Below are positions 24,740-34,097 of a stretch of DNA of 64,000 nt, in pieces. Position numbers and translations under genes: made by a program. This DNA is from Bifidobacterium sp. ESL0784 (GTDB taxonomy: Bacteria > Actinomycetota > Actinomycetes > Actinomycetales > Bifidobacteriaceae). Positions within the stretch are counted from its first letter, which is position 1; each line of letters starts with the position of its first letter. Below the pieces are notes generated by a model. It did no database searches. It saw nothing but the letters and a program-made list of their open reading frames with translations, and was not told where the DNA came from. The stretch is from assembly GCF_029433295.1 (NCBI RefSeq), contig NZ_JAQTHV010000004.1, forward strand, positions 124,001 to 188,000, in the 5' to 3' direction.

Positions 24740-26119
24740 GTGAAAATCAGCGTGAGGAATCTCGAGCCCACCAAGGTGAAGCTCACCGTCACCGTCGACC
24801 CGGAAGAGTTCGACCCCTATCTTGATCAGGCCCGCAAGGAAATCGCCAAGCAAATCAGCGTCCCGGGCTTCCGCAAGGGCCACGTGCCCGGCAAGATCAT
24901 CGACCAGCGCGTCGGTTTCGGTGCCGTCGCAGGCGAGGCTGTCAACAGTGCCGTCCCGGAGCTTTACTCCAAGGCTCTCGAAGAGAAGAAGATTCGCCCG
25001 ATGGCCCAGCCAGAGCTGGATGTCAAGGAAATGCCGACCAGCGAAAAGGACGACACCAAGGTGAAGTTCATCGCCACTGTCGAACGTCGTCCCGAAATCG
25101 AGCTGCCGAAGCTCGATGGCATGACCCTTGAGGTCCCGAAGACCGAAGTCACTGATGAGGACGTTGACAAGCGTCTCGACAACCTGCGCCAGCGTTTCGG
25201 CACCCTCGTGGGCGTCGATCGTCCCGCCAAGAAGGGTGATTTCGCCAACATCGACCTTGACGCGCAGATTGACGGCGAGTCCGTCGATTCCCAGGAAGGC
25301 GTGAGCTACGAGCTTGGCAGCGGCAAGCTGCTCGACGGCATTGACGAAGCGCTTGACGGTCTGTCCTCCGGCGAAGAGACCACTTTCGAAGGTACGCTGG
25401 AAAGCGGCGACCACGAAGGCGAAAAGGCCCAGATCAAGGTCAAGGTGAATTCCGTCAAGGCCGAAGAGCTGCCGAAGCTCGACGACGACTTCGCTCAGGA
25501 AGCTTCCGAGTTCGACACCCTTGATGAGCTCAAGGCCGATATCCGCAAGCAGTGCGAGCGTGACAGCGAAGGCCGTCAGGCCAACGAGGCGCGCGATGCG
25601 TTCCTTGACGCCCTGAAGAAGAATGTGGAGATTCCGCTGCCCGAAGGCGTGCGCAAGGGAATGATCGAAGACCGCCTGAAGCAGGTCACCGCCGATCCCG
25701 AGAAGGCCACCGACGAGCAGAAGAAGGAAGCCGAAGAGGCTACTGACAAGGAGCTGAAGGACCAGATCGTGCTCGACACCCTGGCCGAGCAGCTCGACGT
25801 CAAGGTTTCGGAAATGGATGTCACCAACTTCCTCGCCTCCATCGCCCAGCAGTACGGCATGGATCCGAGCGCCTTCATCAACGCGATCGTCCAGAACGGC
25901 CAGCTCGGTTCCGCCGTTCAGGAAGTCGGCCGTTCCAAGGGTCTGCTTGCCGGTATGCGTGCCGTCAAGTTCACCTGCGACGGCAAGGACCTGGATTTGA
26001 CCCCGTTCCTCGGTGAGGACGAGGCCGTTGAAGATGCCGAAGAGAACGAAAGCGTCGAGGCCGCGTCCGCCGCTGCCGCCGTTGCCGACGAACTTTCCGA
26101 CAAAGACAAGGCCGAGTGA
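24740..26119 (+). CDS. tig: Trigger factor (ribosome-bound chaperone/peptidyl-prolyl isomerase)
   Basis: A 459-residue protein from GTG 24740. The ribosome-binding domain includes the signature GFRKGHVPG (family GFRxGKxP). A PPIase (FKBP-like) domain covers about 150-240 (KKGDFANIDLDAQIDGE), and the helical chaperone arm spans about 250-415. The end is an Ala/Glu/Asp-rich tail of about 30 residues. It binds nascent chains at the exit tunnel. A strong terminator follows, so it is a single-gene unit, next to clpP1-clpP2 and clpX as in many bacteria. AGGAG lies upstream of the GTG. Confidence 0.97.
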   Translation: MKISVRNLEPTKVKLTVTVDPEEFDPYLDQARKEIAKQISVPGFRKGHVPGKIIDQRVGFGAVAGEAVNSAVPELYSKALEEKKIRPMAQPELDVKEMPTSEKDDTKVKFIATVERRPEIELPKLDGMTLEVPKTEVTDEDVDKRLDNLRQRFGTLVGVDRPAKKGDFANIDLDAQIDGESVDSQEGVSYELGSGKLLDGIDEALDGLSSGEETTFEGTLESGDHEGEKAQIKVKVNSVKAEELPKLDDDFAQEASEFDTLDELKADIRKQCERDSEGRQANEARDAFLDALKKNVEIPLPEGVRKGMIEDRLKQVTADPEKATDEQKKEAEEATDKELKDQIVLDTLAEQLDVKVSEMDVTNFLASIAQQYGMDPSAFINAIVQNGQLGSAVQEVGRSKGLLAGMRAVKFTCDGKDLDLTPFLGEDEAVEDAEENESVEAASAAAAVADELSDKDKAE

Positions 26120-26154
26120 TTTCGGACTAATAGTCAATCTCTGATTAAAATCTT

Positions 26155-26191
26155 AAAAGGGAGCGCGAGGTTTGCCTCGGCTCCCTTTTTG
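26155..26191 (+). terminator. Rho-independent terminator after tig
   Basis: AAAAGGGAGC (26155-26164) pairs with GCTCCCTTTT (26180-26189) with further CGAGG/CCTCG pairing inside, followed by a U-tract. Confidence 0.92.
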
Positions 26192-26309
26192 TTCATCTAT
26201 ACTGATTTTCTTGGGGCAGATTATATTGGTTTGAAGAAAATAAACAGATGAATGAAGTCTAGGTGCCCAAAGCGCCTATACGAATCGTTGTAGAAAGCCG
26301 GAATCGCTG

Positions 26310-27611
26310 GTGGAACGAGAGAACGATAGCGGATGGAAACGGTTGGGCATGATTGCCGCCGTCATATTCCTGCTCGGCGGGGTCGTCGGCGTGAGTTCAG
26401 GCCTGCTCGGCCTGATGCTGAGCGGTGTCGAACGGCTCATGCTGGGGTATATCGAAAATCCGCAGGATCCCAGCCCCTACCAGGTGGCGGCGTGGCGGCG
26501 CATTGCGTCGATTGTCGGCGGATCCGTGTTTGCAGCCGTTGTTTGGTGGCTGTTGCGTACCAAAACCACCAAAGTGCCGTCGGTGAAGATTGCCGTGGCG
26601 GGAGAACGGATGCCGGTCTGGCAGACCACAGTCCATGTGCTGCTGCAGATTTTCATTGTGGGTTCCGGTTCGTCCATTGGCCGTGAAGTGGCACCGCGTG
26701 AGTTCGGTGCGATGTTGGGCCAACGTTTCTCACAGCTTGTCCATTTAAGCGATGAAAAAGACCGCAGAACCGTTGTGGCCGTAGCCGCAGCAGCCGGTCT
26801 TGCCGGTGTCTACAACGCCCCGCTTGCCGGCACGTTCTTTGCCATCGAGATTCTGCTCGCCGACATCAGCATGGAAACCGTCACCATGGCGCTCGGGACT
26901 TCGGCGGTATCCGCTTACATTGCGTCGATGATTCGTGGGCGTGGCACGTTCTATGGGATGGCTGCCATGGGCAAATCCGCGATTCCGACGCTGAGCCTGA
27001 CCTTGTTCGCCGTCATTACCGGAGTGATTTGCGGTGTCGGGGGTGCGTTGTTCCGCAAGGGTTCGCAATGGGCCGAAGGCAACAAGCCCAAGGGGGCGGG
27101 CATCCTCTGGATGATGCCGCTGGCGGCGCTGGCGACCGGCATCGTGGCGATTTGGCTGCCGCAGATCATGGGCAACGGCCGTTCCGTGGCGCAATATGCT
27201 TTCGCCGCCACCGCCCGTGAAGCCAACGCCGTCGTGCCGATTCTGCTGGCGTTGCTTGTGGCCAAGGCCATATTGACGCTTGCCACCATCCGTTCCGGTG
27301 CTTCCGGTGGCGTGCTTCAACCGGGTATTTCGATTGGTGCGACGCTGGGTGCGTTGCTTGGTTTTGTGTGGGTCATCGTTAGCCCTGGTGACACCGTCAC
27401 TGCGTGCGCGTTGGTGGGGGCTTCGGCGCTGCTTGCCGCTTCACAGCAGGCGCCGCTAATGGCGATGTGCCTGGTGATGGAACTGACGGGTGCCCCGATG
27501 GCCTTCTTCGTGCCGGTCGGCATTGGGGTGGCTGTGTCGGCGTTGGTTTCGCATGGTTTCAACGGTCTTCTTTCTCGTTCTCAGCGCAAAAAACAGAAGG
27601 CTGTCGTATAA
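26310..27611 (+). CDS. ClC-family chloride channel/antiporter
   Basis: A 433-residue membrane protein with about ten hydrophobic segments. ClC signatures: GSGSSIGREVAP (the GREGP filter element, with Val replacing Gly) carrying the gating glutamate, GVYNAPLAGTFFAIE, and SGASGGVLQPGISIGATLG near the end. These form the anion path. No CBS domains are present, as in bacterial ClCs. GTG 26310 is used; an internal ATG at codon 14 is possible. It may provide acid or fluoride/chloride tolerance (family knowledge). It stands between tig and clpP1. Confidence 0.88.
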   Translation: MERENDSGWKRLGMIAAVIFLLGGVVGVSSGLLGLMLSGVERLMLGYIENPQDPSPYQVAAWRRIASIVGGSVFAAVVWWLLRTKTTKVPSVKIAVAGERMPVWQTTVHVLLQIFIVGSGSSIGREVAPREFGAMLGQRFSQLVHLSDEKDRRTVVAVAAAAGLAGVYNAPLAGTFFAIEILLADISMETVTMALGTSAVSAYIASMIRGRGTFYGMAAMGKSAIPTLSLTLFAVITGVICGVGGALFRKGSQWAEGNKPKGAGILWMMPLAALATGIVAIWLPQIMGNGRSVAQYAFAATAREANAVVPILLALLVAKAILTLATIRSGASGGVLQPGISIGATLGALLGFVWVIVSPGDTVTACALVGASALLAASQQAPLMAMCLVMELTGAPMAFFVPVGIGVAVSALVSHGFNGLLSRSQRKKQKAVV

Positions 27612-27659
27612 GTCGCGGTACTATTCATAACGGTAATAAAACGTGAATATCAAGGAGAT

Positions 27660-28289
27660 ATGGTGGCAGGATTGCTGACATCTACGCCGTCGATGGACGA
27701 AGGGGAGGATTCCGCCCCCACCATCACGGATCCGATTTTCAATAGGTTGCTTAAGGAACGCATCATCTGGCTTGGCGATGAGGTCAAGGATCAGAACGCC
27801 AACGTCATCTGCGCCCAGATGCTGATGCTCGCGGCCGAAGACCCGAAGAAGGACATCTGGCTGTACATCAATTCGCCCGGTGGCTCCATCACCGCTGGTA
27901 TGGCCATCTACGACACTATGCAGTTGATTGAACCTGACGTTGCGACCGTCGCTGTCGGCATGGCGGCCTCTATGGGCCAGTTCCTGCTTTCCAGCGGCAC
28001 CAAGGGCAAGCGTTTCGCTACGTCCCATGCCCGTATCCTGATGCATCAGCCTTCCGGCGGTATCGGCGGCACCGCTACTGACGTGCGCATCAACGCCGAG
28101 CTGATCATGGATATGAAGCAGACCCTCTCGCAGCTTACAGCCGAACAGACGGGGCATACGATCGAGGAGATCTATCGCGACAACGAGTATGACCATTGGT
28201 TCACTGCACAGCAGGCGCTCGATTACGGTTTCTTCGACAAGATCGTGACCACGCCGGGCACTATGAGCACCAAGAAGGACGGGGAGTGA
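27660..28289 (+). CDS. clpP1: ATP-dependent Clp protease proteolytic subunit 1
   Basis: A 209-residue serine peptidase subunit. The catalytic Ser104 is in [12 protein letters not shown], His129 in [11 protein letters not shown], and Asp178 in the following helix region. NSPGGS and the hydrophobic DTMQLI are typical. The ribosome site AAGGAG is only two bases from ATG 27660, while GTG 27663, the next codon, has a better five-base spacing; either may be used. It is followed two bases later by clpP2. Actinobacterial ClpP1 and ClpP2 form mixed tetradecamers fed by ClpX or ClpC. Confidence 0.95.
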   Translation: MVAGLLTSTPSMDEGEDSAPTITDPIFNRLLKERIIWLGDEVKDQNANVICAQMLMLAAEDPKKDIWLYINSPGGSITAGMAIYDTMQLIEPDVATVAVGMAASMGQFLLSSGTKGKRFATSHARILMHQPSGGIGGTATDVRINAELIMDMKQTLSQLTAEQTGHTIEEIYRDNEYDHWFTAQQALDYGFFDKIVTTPGTMSTKKDGE

Positions 28290-28291
28290 AC

Positions 28292-28963
28292 ATGGCAAGT
28301 GAAGAAGCGAAGTTTGTAGCTCGTGCCGAGCGTCTCGCGGGTCCGCGCGGCGTGGCCGGCTTTGCGCCCCAGAATCGTTACGTGATGCCGCAGTTCAGCG
28401 AGAAGACGCCGTACGGCATGAAGACGCAGGACGCCTATAGCCGTCTGTTCGAAGATCGCATCATCTTCATGGGCGTGCAGGTGGATGACACCTCAGCCGA
28501 TGACATCATGGCCCAGCTGCTCGTCTTGGAAAGCCAGGACCCGAACCGCGACGTGATGATGTACATCAACTCTCCCGGCGGTTCGATGACGGCTATGACC
28601 GCCATCTATGACACCATGCAATACATCAAGCCTGATGTGCAGACCGTCTGCCTTGGACAGGCCGCTTCGGCTGCCTCCGTCATCCTTGCTGCTGGTACCA
28701 AAGGCAAGCGTCTGATGCTCCCGAACGCCCGCGTACTCATCCATCAGCCGGCCATCGACCAGGGCTTCGGCAAGGCCACCGAGATCGAAATTCAGGCCAA
28801 GGAAATGCTGCGCATGCGCGAGTGGCTCGAAGAAACCCTTGCCAAGCATACCGGCCAGTCGGTCGAGCGTGTCCGCAAGGACATCGAGGTCGACACTTTC
28901 CTGACGGCTGCGGAGGCCAAGGAATACGGCATGGTCGACGAGGTGCTTGCCAATCGCAAGTAG
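28292..28963 (+). CDS. clpP2: ATP-dependent Clp protease proteolytic subunit 2
   Basis: A 223-residue partner subunit. Catalytic Ser126 is in GQAASAASV and His151 in ARVLIHQPA; the Asp is in the following region. It has a longer N-terminus (about 45 residues before DAYSRLFEDRIIFMG) that could act as a cleaved propeptide, as often in ClpP2. ATG 28292 is preceded by GGGGAG, which overlaps the clpP1 end, so translation is coupled. An upstream in-frame extension has no ribosome site and is rejected. Confidence 0.95.
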   Translation: MASEEAKFVARAERLAGPRGVAGFAPQNRYVMPQFSEKTPYGMKTQDAYSRLFEDRIIFMGVQVDDTSADDIMAQLLVLESQDPNRDVMMYINSPGGSMTAMTAIYDTMQYIKPDVQTVCLGQAASAASVILAAGTKGKRLMLPNARVLIHQPAIDQGFGKATEIEIQAKEMLRMREWLEETLAKHTGQSVERVRKDIEVDTFLTAAEAKEYGMVDEVLANRK

Positions 28964-29026
28964 CAGTAGCGGCAATGGCGGCGATTGCGCTGCGAAAGGC
29001 CGTGTAGGTTTATAACAAAAACGATT

Positions 29027-29060
29027 CGATACCCCTTGCGTTCGCGCGTGAGGGGTATCG
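29027..29060 (+). terminator. Terminator after the clpP operon
   Basis: CGATACCCCT (29027-29036) pairs with AGGGGTATCG (29051-29060), with GCG/CGC pairing nearer the loop. It lies between clpP2 and clpX. No clear U-tract follows. Confidence 0.7.
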
Positions 29061-29156
29061 TCGTACTCAGATGTCACTGCCATCGAAGAGGGCGGTGAGT
29101 AAATGGTCATAACGGGCCGAGTTGAAAGAAAGCGTGTGACGCGGTAAGGAGAAGGC

Positions 29157-30578
29157 ATGGGCGACGTGGTGGATTATAACGACTCCGTCCCGCGCTGCGG
29201 ATTCTGTGGCAAAAGCGAACGTCAGGTGCACAAGCTGGTCACCGGCCAGGGTGCGGCGATATGCGACGAATGCATCGCCCAATGCGTCGATCTCATCAAG
29301 GATGACAACGACAAGGATGTCAAGATCAACGCGCTGAACCTGCCCAAGCCCTCCGAGATCTACGCCTATCTCGACCAGTATGTTGTAGGTCAGCCACAGG
29401 CCAAGCGCACCCTTTCCGTGGCCGTATACAACCATTACAAGCGCGTCAACATGGAGATGGGCGAGGGCGGTCGTGCAACCGGGGCTGGCATGGGCAAGGC
29501 GGCTGCCTCGTCTGGCACGGCACGTAAATCGGGAGCTGTGGAAGACACCAAAGCGGCTTCCGGCAAACGTCCCGACGAGCGCGGTACCGATCCGCTGGCC
29601 GATGTGCAAGTGGCCAAATCCAATATTCTGTTACTTGGGCCCACCGGAGTCGGCAAAACCTACTTGGCCCAGACGCTCGCACGCGTGATGAATGTGCCGT
29701 TCGTCATCGTCGATGCCACCACGCTGACCGAGGCCGGCTATATCGGCGACGACGTGGAAAGCGTTCTGCAACGCCTTCTGCAGGCTGCCGACGGCGATGT
29801 GGACCGGGCCCAGCACGGCATCGTTTACATCGATGAGATTGACAAGATCGCACGCAAAAGCGGCGAAAGCGCGTCGCTGACCCGAGATGTGAGCGGGGAG
29901 GGTGTGCAGCAGGCGCTACTCAAGATCCTCGAAGGCACCATCGCCTCGGTGCCGCTGGAAGGCGAGGGCACCCGCAAGCACCGTGACCAGAACACCATCA
30001 AAATGGATACGCGCGATATCCTCTTCATCTGCGGCGGTGCGTTCGTCGGCCTCGACGCTATCGTGCGCAAGCGGCTCGGCGCACAGGAAAGCGGCTTCAC
30101 TGCGACCTTGCGCGAACACGACGAAAGCAAGGCCGATTTGCTGCGGCAGGTCGATGCGGACGATCTGGGAGATTTCGGTTTGCTGCCCGAGTTTATCGGC
30201 AGACTGCCGGTGGTCAGTGTGCTCGACGAACTTACAGAGCAGGATCTGCGCGATATTCTCGTGCGTCCGGCCAATGCGCTGGTCAAGCAATACTGCAAGC
30301 TTTTCGCCGTCGATGGGGTCAGGCTTTCGTTCACCGATGAGGCGATCGCTGCCATCGCGGCCAAGGCCATTCGGGAAGGCACCGGCGCCCGCGGACTGCG
30401 TTCCATCATCGAAAAGACGCTGGAGGAGACCATGTTCCAACTGCCGGAGATGAACGATGTTGAGCGGGTCATCGTCGACGCTTCCGCCGTCAGCGGCGAA
30501 GGCGTGCCGAAGATGGTGGTTTCCTCGGCTTCATCCGGTCGTTCCCCGCGTCGCAGCAAGATACATGCGTTCGGGTGA
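29157..30578 (+). CDS. clpX: ClpX, AAA+ unfoldase of the Clp protease
   Basis: A 473-residue protein. The N-terminal zinc finger [19 protein letters not shown] with CDEC binds adaptors and substrates. The AAA+ core shows Walker [17 protein letters not shown], Walker [10 protein letters not shown], sensor 1 and the GFT-containing C-lobe ending [13 protein letters not shown] Gly/Ala/Ser-rich insert of about 45 residues (105-150) before Walker A is larger than in typical ClpX. ATG 29157 has AAGGAG upstream. It recognises tagged proteins, including tmRNA-tagged ones, and delivers them to ClpP1P2. Confidence 0.97.
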   Translation: MGDVVDYNDSVPRCGFCGKSERQVHKLVTGQGAAICDECIAQCVDLIKDDNDKDVKINALNLPKPSEIYAYLDQYVVGQPQAKRTLSVAVYNHYKRVNMEMGEGGRATGAGMGKAAASSGTARKSGAVEDTKAASGKRPDERGTDPLADVQVAKSNILLLGPTGVGKTYLAQTLARVMNVPFVIVDATTLTEAGYIGDDVESVLQRLLQAADGDVDRAQHGIVYIDEIDKIARKSGESASLTRDVSGEGVQQALLKILEGTIASVPLEGEGTRKHRDQNTIKMDTRDILFICGGAFVGLDAIVRKRLGAQESGFTATLREHDESKADLLRQVDADDLGDFGLLPEFIGRLPVVSVLDELTEQDLRDILVRPANALVKQYCKLFAVDGVRLSFTDEAIAAIAAKAIREGTGARGLRSIIEKTLEETMFQLPEMNDVERVIVDASAVSGEGVPKMVVSSASSGRSPRRSKIHAFG

Positions 30579-30744
30579 GCAGAACTTGTCATTGTTGTGA
30601 TTGCAGCATCTTTCTGAAGTTCGATCGATCTTTCAGCAAGGGGCTGATGCAATAGGGCTTGTTTTAGTGGTCTTCTCGACTGTGATGAAAATAGTTCATT
30701 CTTGTTTTCGTGGTACTTTTATATGCTTTCGCGACACGCCTAAC

Positions 30745-30773
30745 TTGCGGGAATCGATCCGAAACGTTATATT
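30745..30773 (+). promoter_or_regulatory. Promoter of tRNA-Arg
   Basis: TTGCGG (30745-30750), a 17-bp spacer and TATATT (30768-30773). The start would be near 30780, giving a leader of about 27 nt before the tRNA. Confidence 0.65.
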
Positions 30774-30806
30774 AGATGAGTTGTCAAAAACAAGGTTCTT
30801 GACACT

Positions 30807-30880
30807 GCGCACGTAGCCCAATGGATTAGAGCAGCTGACTACGGATCAGCAGGTTACAGGTTCGAATCCTGCCGTGCGCA
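30807..30880 (+). tRNA. tRNA-Arg (anticodon ACG)
   Basis: A 74-nt cloverleaf. The acceptor GCGCACG (30807-30813) pairs with CGTGCGC (30873-30879) and A is the discriminator. The anticodon stem GCTGA/TCAGC encloses loop CTACGGA, so the anticodon is ACG, read as ICG after deamination for CGU/CGC/CGA codons. The T-arm contains GGTTCGAATCC. CCA is not encoded. It has its own promoter and terminator. It marks the left edge of a stretch of accessory-type genes, so it is a plausible integration site. Confidence 0.96.
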
Positions 30881-30886
30881 CAGATT

Positions 30887-30918
30887 AAATCCGCGGAATC
30901 GCAAGGTTCTGCGGATTT
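30887..30918 (+). terminator. tRNA terminator hairpin
   Basis: AAATCCGC (30887-30894) pairs with GCGGATTT (30911-30918), followed by TCGATTTTT. Confidence 0.75.
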
Positions 30919-31089
30919 TCGATTTTTAGGTGGCCAATGGGTGTCCAGTCTGGCGCTCGGATATTCTTCTCTATTGCCGTTAGCATTTATCTGTCTACCT
31001 AGGGGTACAGTTTTCCGTTTTGCGTTGCCGGCGCGCTTTAGCTCGTCTTGTATAGGAAGTACACGAAGTGCTTACCTTTGAAAGGCGGA

Positions 31090-32229
31090 ATGATGAATGT
31101 CAATGGCTATGGAAAATCTGAAACGCAGACGAAATTGGCTGTGGCTACCCAGAACCTCGTCAAAACATACGGTGATTTCCAAGCGGTGGATGGACTGAAT
31201 CTCAAAGTGCCGATGGGAGGCGTCTACGGTTTGCTTGGTCCCAACGGTGCCGGCAAATCCACCACGATGAAGTTGCTGTTGGGGCTCACGTCGCCGACCT
31301 CCGGTCAGATGTGGATGCTGGGGCAGCAGGTTGGTGACAAACGCGGCGCAAACCAGCGTATACAGCCGGGTCGTGTCGGATCGATGATCGAGGGACCAAG
31401 CTTCTACCCGGGCCTGTCGGGTTTGGATAATTGCCGGATGGTTGCGGACTATCTTGGGTTACCGACCTCTGCTGCAACGCAAGTGTTGGCTCAGGTCGGT
31501 CTGAAGGGGCATGAGGGCAAGAAGGCCAAGGGCTATTCGCTGGGTATGAAGCAACGCTTGGGCGTTGCCATGGCTTTGATTTCGAGGCCGGAGTTGCTGT
31601 TGCTTGATGAACCCACGAACGGCTTGGATGCCGAGGCCGTGGTCGAGGTCCGCGAGATGATCATGAATCTGGCGGCTTCAGCAGGGGTCACTGTCATCAT
31701 CAGTAGCCATATCCTCTCCGAAATTGAGAAGATGGCGCCGGTGGTCGGCATCATCGCTTCCGGTCGTCTGCTGTATCAGGGGTCTCTGGATAATCTGCGC
31801 GAACAGGGACATATTAATATCCGCGTTTCAGATTCGAAAAGTGCTGCTGATGTGCTCAGCCAAAACGGCATGGCCTATCGGTTCATACCGCAGACGGATG
31901 AGTTGCAGATTTCGGAATGTGCGGATTGCCGGATTGCCGGTTTGGTCTCGCAGATGGTCGATAGGAACATCGCGGTTTATCGCGTTGCTTCCGAGCGCAA
32001 AAGCCTCGAAGAGGCGTTCCTTGAGCTGGTGGAAAGTCCGGATAGTCAAAAGTCACAAGACGGCCAGGGCGATCCTGTCGATTGTATGAAACAACATTCG
32101 ATGGCAATGAAATATGGAAGTGTGCCGCCATATAGCGGCAATATGCAAACTGTGGCGAATCAGAGCGTTCCTGGATTCCAATCTAATCTCAATAATGCTC
32201 AGATATCGATTGCGGGAGGCGTGCGATGA
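31090..32229 (+). CDS. LanF/BcrA-like ABC transporter ATPase
   Basis: A 379-residue ATPase of the bacitracin/lantibiotic immunity type. Walker A GPNGAGKS, Q-loop region PSFYPGLSGLDN, signature YSLGMKQR and Walker B LLDEPTNGLD followed by SSHILSEIEKM are clear. The first 230 residues resemble LanF; the rest includes a DUF-like tail and about 70 Gln/Ser/Met-rich C-terminal residues not usual for the family. ATG 31090 has AAAGGCGG upstream. Its stop overlaps the next start (ATGA), and it heads an operon of two permeases, a kinase and a response regulator. Confidence 0.88.
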   Translation: MMNVNGYGKSETQTKLAVATQNLVKTYGDFQAVDGLNLKVPMGGVYGLLGPNGAGKSTTMKLLLGLTSPTSGQMWMLGQQVGDKRGANQRIQPGRVGSMIEGPSFYPGLSGLDNCRMVADYLGLPTSAATQVLAQVGLKGHEGKKAKGYSLGMKQRLGVAMALISRPELLLLDEPTNGLDAEAVVEVREMIMNLAASAGVTVIISSHILSEIEKMAPVVGIIASGRLLYQGSLDNLREQGHINIRVSDSKSAADVLSQNGMAYRFIPQTDELQISECADCRIAGLVSQMVDRNIAVYRVASERKSLEEAFLELVESPDSQKSQDGQGDPVDCMKQHSMAMKYGSVPPYSGNMQTVANQSVPGFQSNLNNAQISIAGGVR

Positions 32230-33104
32230 GATCGAACACCATGTGTTTCAGCCCATATGACAATCCGTATTGCAATCAACCGATTCAAAACCTACAAGTA
32301 AACGCAACTGGTAACGCAATCGACAGGAGAGCTGGCCTGTTCACAGCGATTCGGATGGAATTGCGCAAGCTTAAGGGCTCATCGTTCTGGTGGATGGCGG
32401 CAGGTATGGCGTTGTTGACCTCTGCGTGGTCGGGTGCGGCGTTCATGAAACGTGCCGGAGGCAACCCCGCGTTTCGTACCGTTCTGCTTGCTGACAACGA
32501 GCCATACACCTTCATTAGTCTGATGGCTTCGATTCTGGCCGCGTTGCTGACCAGTCGCCTGGCGGTGATGGAAACGGGTGGGCGGATGAACCTCAAATGG
32601 CTATCGCTTGGGCAATCAGAGGTGATGAGGTTCCTCGCCAAGTTCGTGGTTGCGGGGTTGGCGCTCGCGGTGTGCTTCATCATTCCTTTGGTCTGGATTC
32701 CAATGATTGCGAAGGCGAAAGGTTTCAGTTTTACCGGAAACTTTACGACGTTGTTGGTGGCGCCGTCGTTGATTGCATTGTTCGCGGCACTGGCAGTCAC
32801 GGCCGTCCAGTTGCTGATTTCCATGGTTACCAATAAACAGGCCGTGGGGCTTGGTATTGCTGTGATTGCCGGCTTGATTGGTTCAGGCTTGATCCCGATG
32901 GGCAAGCCGCAGTTCGGTTGGCTGTTTCCTGCAGGCATCAGTTCAGCCGCCAATCCCTTCGTGAGCAAGGCCATGGCAAATGGATACGCGAGCGTAACGA
33001 TGGTCGGCAACCCGTGGATTCGCGTGGTGGCAAGTCTTATCGCTTGTGCGGTTTGGACGGTTGTTTCTGTACTCATTATCAAGGCAAAGGAATCAAGACG
33101 ATGA
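32226..33104 (+). CDS. ABC-2 type permease, LanE/G-like (first)
   Basis: A 292-residue membrane protein. After an about 35-residue hydrophilic start it has RMELRKLKGSSFWW, the short amphipathic lead-in of ABC-2 permeases, then about six hydrophobic segments (50-285). It starts inside the end of the ATPase gene (ATGA) with GGGAGGCG upstream. It presumably forms the membrane part with the next protein. The order ATPase-permease-permease is that of LanFEG immunity exporters, which move antimicrobial peptides out of the membrane (inference from layout and size). Confidence 0.8.
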   Translation: MRSNTMCFSPYDNPYCNQPIQNLQVNATGNAIDRRAGLFTAIRMELRKLKGSSFWWMAAGMALLTSAWSGAAFMKRAGGNPAFRTVLLADNEPYTFISLMASILAALLTSRLAVMETGGRMNLKWLSLGQSEVMRFLAKFVVAGLALAVCFIIPLVWIPMIAKAKGFSFTGNFTTLLVAPSLIALFAALAVTAVQLLISMVTNKQAVGLGIAVIAGLIGSGLIPMGKPQFGWLFPAGISSAANPFVSKAMANGYASVTMVGNPWIRVVASLIACAVWTVVSVLIIKAKESRR

Positions 33105-34030
33105 GAAGAAGCGGAATGGCAAATAGATCAGCAACGCCGCAATGGCAAAAGACAATGAACGGAAACATGATGGTGAACAGACAAGCGGCAATGAACGCAC
33201 CGATGGGTAACGCCCAAAATACACCCGACTTGGCCTCTCCGGGGTTCACCAACGGCGATGAGGAAACCATAAGGCGTCTATCCAAACCTTCTGTAACCGC
33301 GGCACTTCGCTGGGAGATGCGCAAGGCGGGCAACTTATGGTATTGGGTTGCAACGGTGCTCTTTGACCTCATCGGCATGTTCAACGGATGGAGCCAGTAT
33401 GTCGACTATCGCAAGGATTTTGAAGCTCAAGGCGTGACGTGGGCGGCGGTCTGGGGCCAGGCCATCCTGTTGCCGAGCATGGTGTTCATGCCGATTTTGG
33501 TTGCGGCGTTCGCCTCGCAGATCGAATCCAACGAGCATGTCGGACGCAACTGGCAGCGCCTCAACGCCAGTGGTACAGCGTCGGCGGCGGTTGCGGGCAA
33601 GATGCTGCATGGCCTGTTGGCCTCGCTGCTGACCGTAGTGGTTTTCGAAGCTGAATTCCTTGTGGTTGGGAAGGTGATACTCGGCTTCAGCTTGGGTGAG
33701 GTCGGTCCGTTCCTGCTTCGCGGTGTTCCGATGGCCTTGGCGATCTGGGCGATTATGACCCTGACCCAAGCGATTTCTGCGAAATTCGAATCATTCGCGG
33801 GCACCATGAGCGTAATTTTGGTGTTTACTTTGCTCGGATGCGTGCTGTCGCTTATCGTTCCGTCGCTGGCACTGGCCTATCCTTTCTCGCTGATTACCGG
33901 TGCTTCGGCTGCGCACGATCTTGGTAATATCGCTTCGGCCAGCTCCATAATGATGGCAACGTTGATGGCCGCATTCTGGGCCATCGTCGGTGGATTGATG
34001 TTCCGCAGGCTCACTCGCAAGGCCGTGTGA
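33101..34030 (+). CDS. ABC-2 type permease, LanE/G-like (second)
   Basis: A 309-residue membrane protein with a 65-residue Asn/Met/Gln-rich cytoplasmic tail, then ALRWEMRKAGNLWYWVATVLF-like entry (shown in parts: ALRWEMRKAGNL) and six hydrophobic segments. ATG 33101 overlaps the previous stop as ATGA and has GGCAAAGG upstream; a longer frame from 32918 runs inside the previous gene and is not supported. The tail is not normal for LanE/G. It likely pairs with the preceding permease. Confidence 0.82.
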   Translation: MRRSGMANRSATPQWQKTMNGNMMVNRQAAMNAPMGNAQNTPDLASPGFTNGDEETIRRLSKPSVTAALRWEMRKAGNLWYWVATVLFDLIGMFNGWSQYVDYRKDFEAQGVTWAAVWGQAILLPSMVFMPILVAAFASQIESNEHVGRNWQRLNASGTASAAVAGKMLHGLLASLLTVVVFEAEFLVVGKVILGFSLGEVGPFLLRGVPMALAIWAIMTLTQAISAKFESFAGTMSVILVFTLLGCVLSLIVPSLALAYPFSLITGASAAHDLGNIASASSIMMATLMAAFWAIVGGLMFRRLTRKAV

Positions 34031-34097
34031 CAATGCCCGAAGTTATACGCCAAAACCGCCATAATGGAATGGGACAGCAAGCGACAAGGGGAGTGGC

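Noticed and set aside
24698..26137. 479-codon open frame on the minus strand across tig
   Set aside because: Antisense shadow of trigger factor; Leu/Val/Gly-biased translation with no domain.
30601..30816. 71-codon frame running into tRNA-Arg
   Set aside because: It overlaps the tRNA and its promoter; composition is not protein-like.
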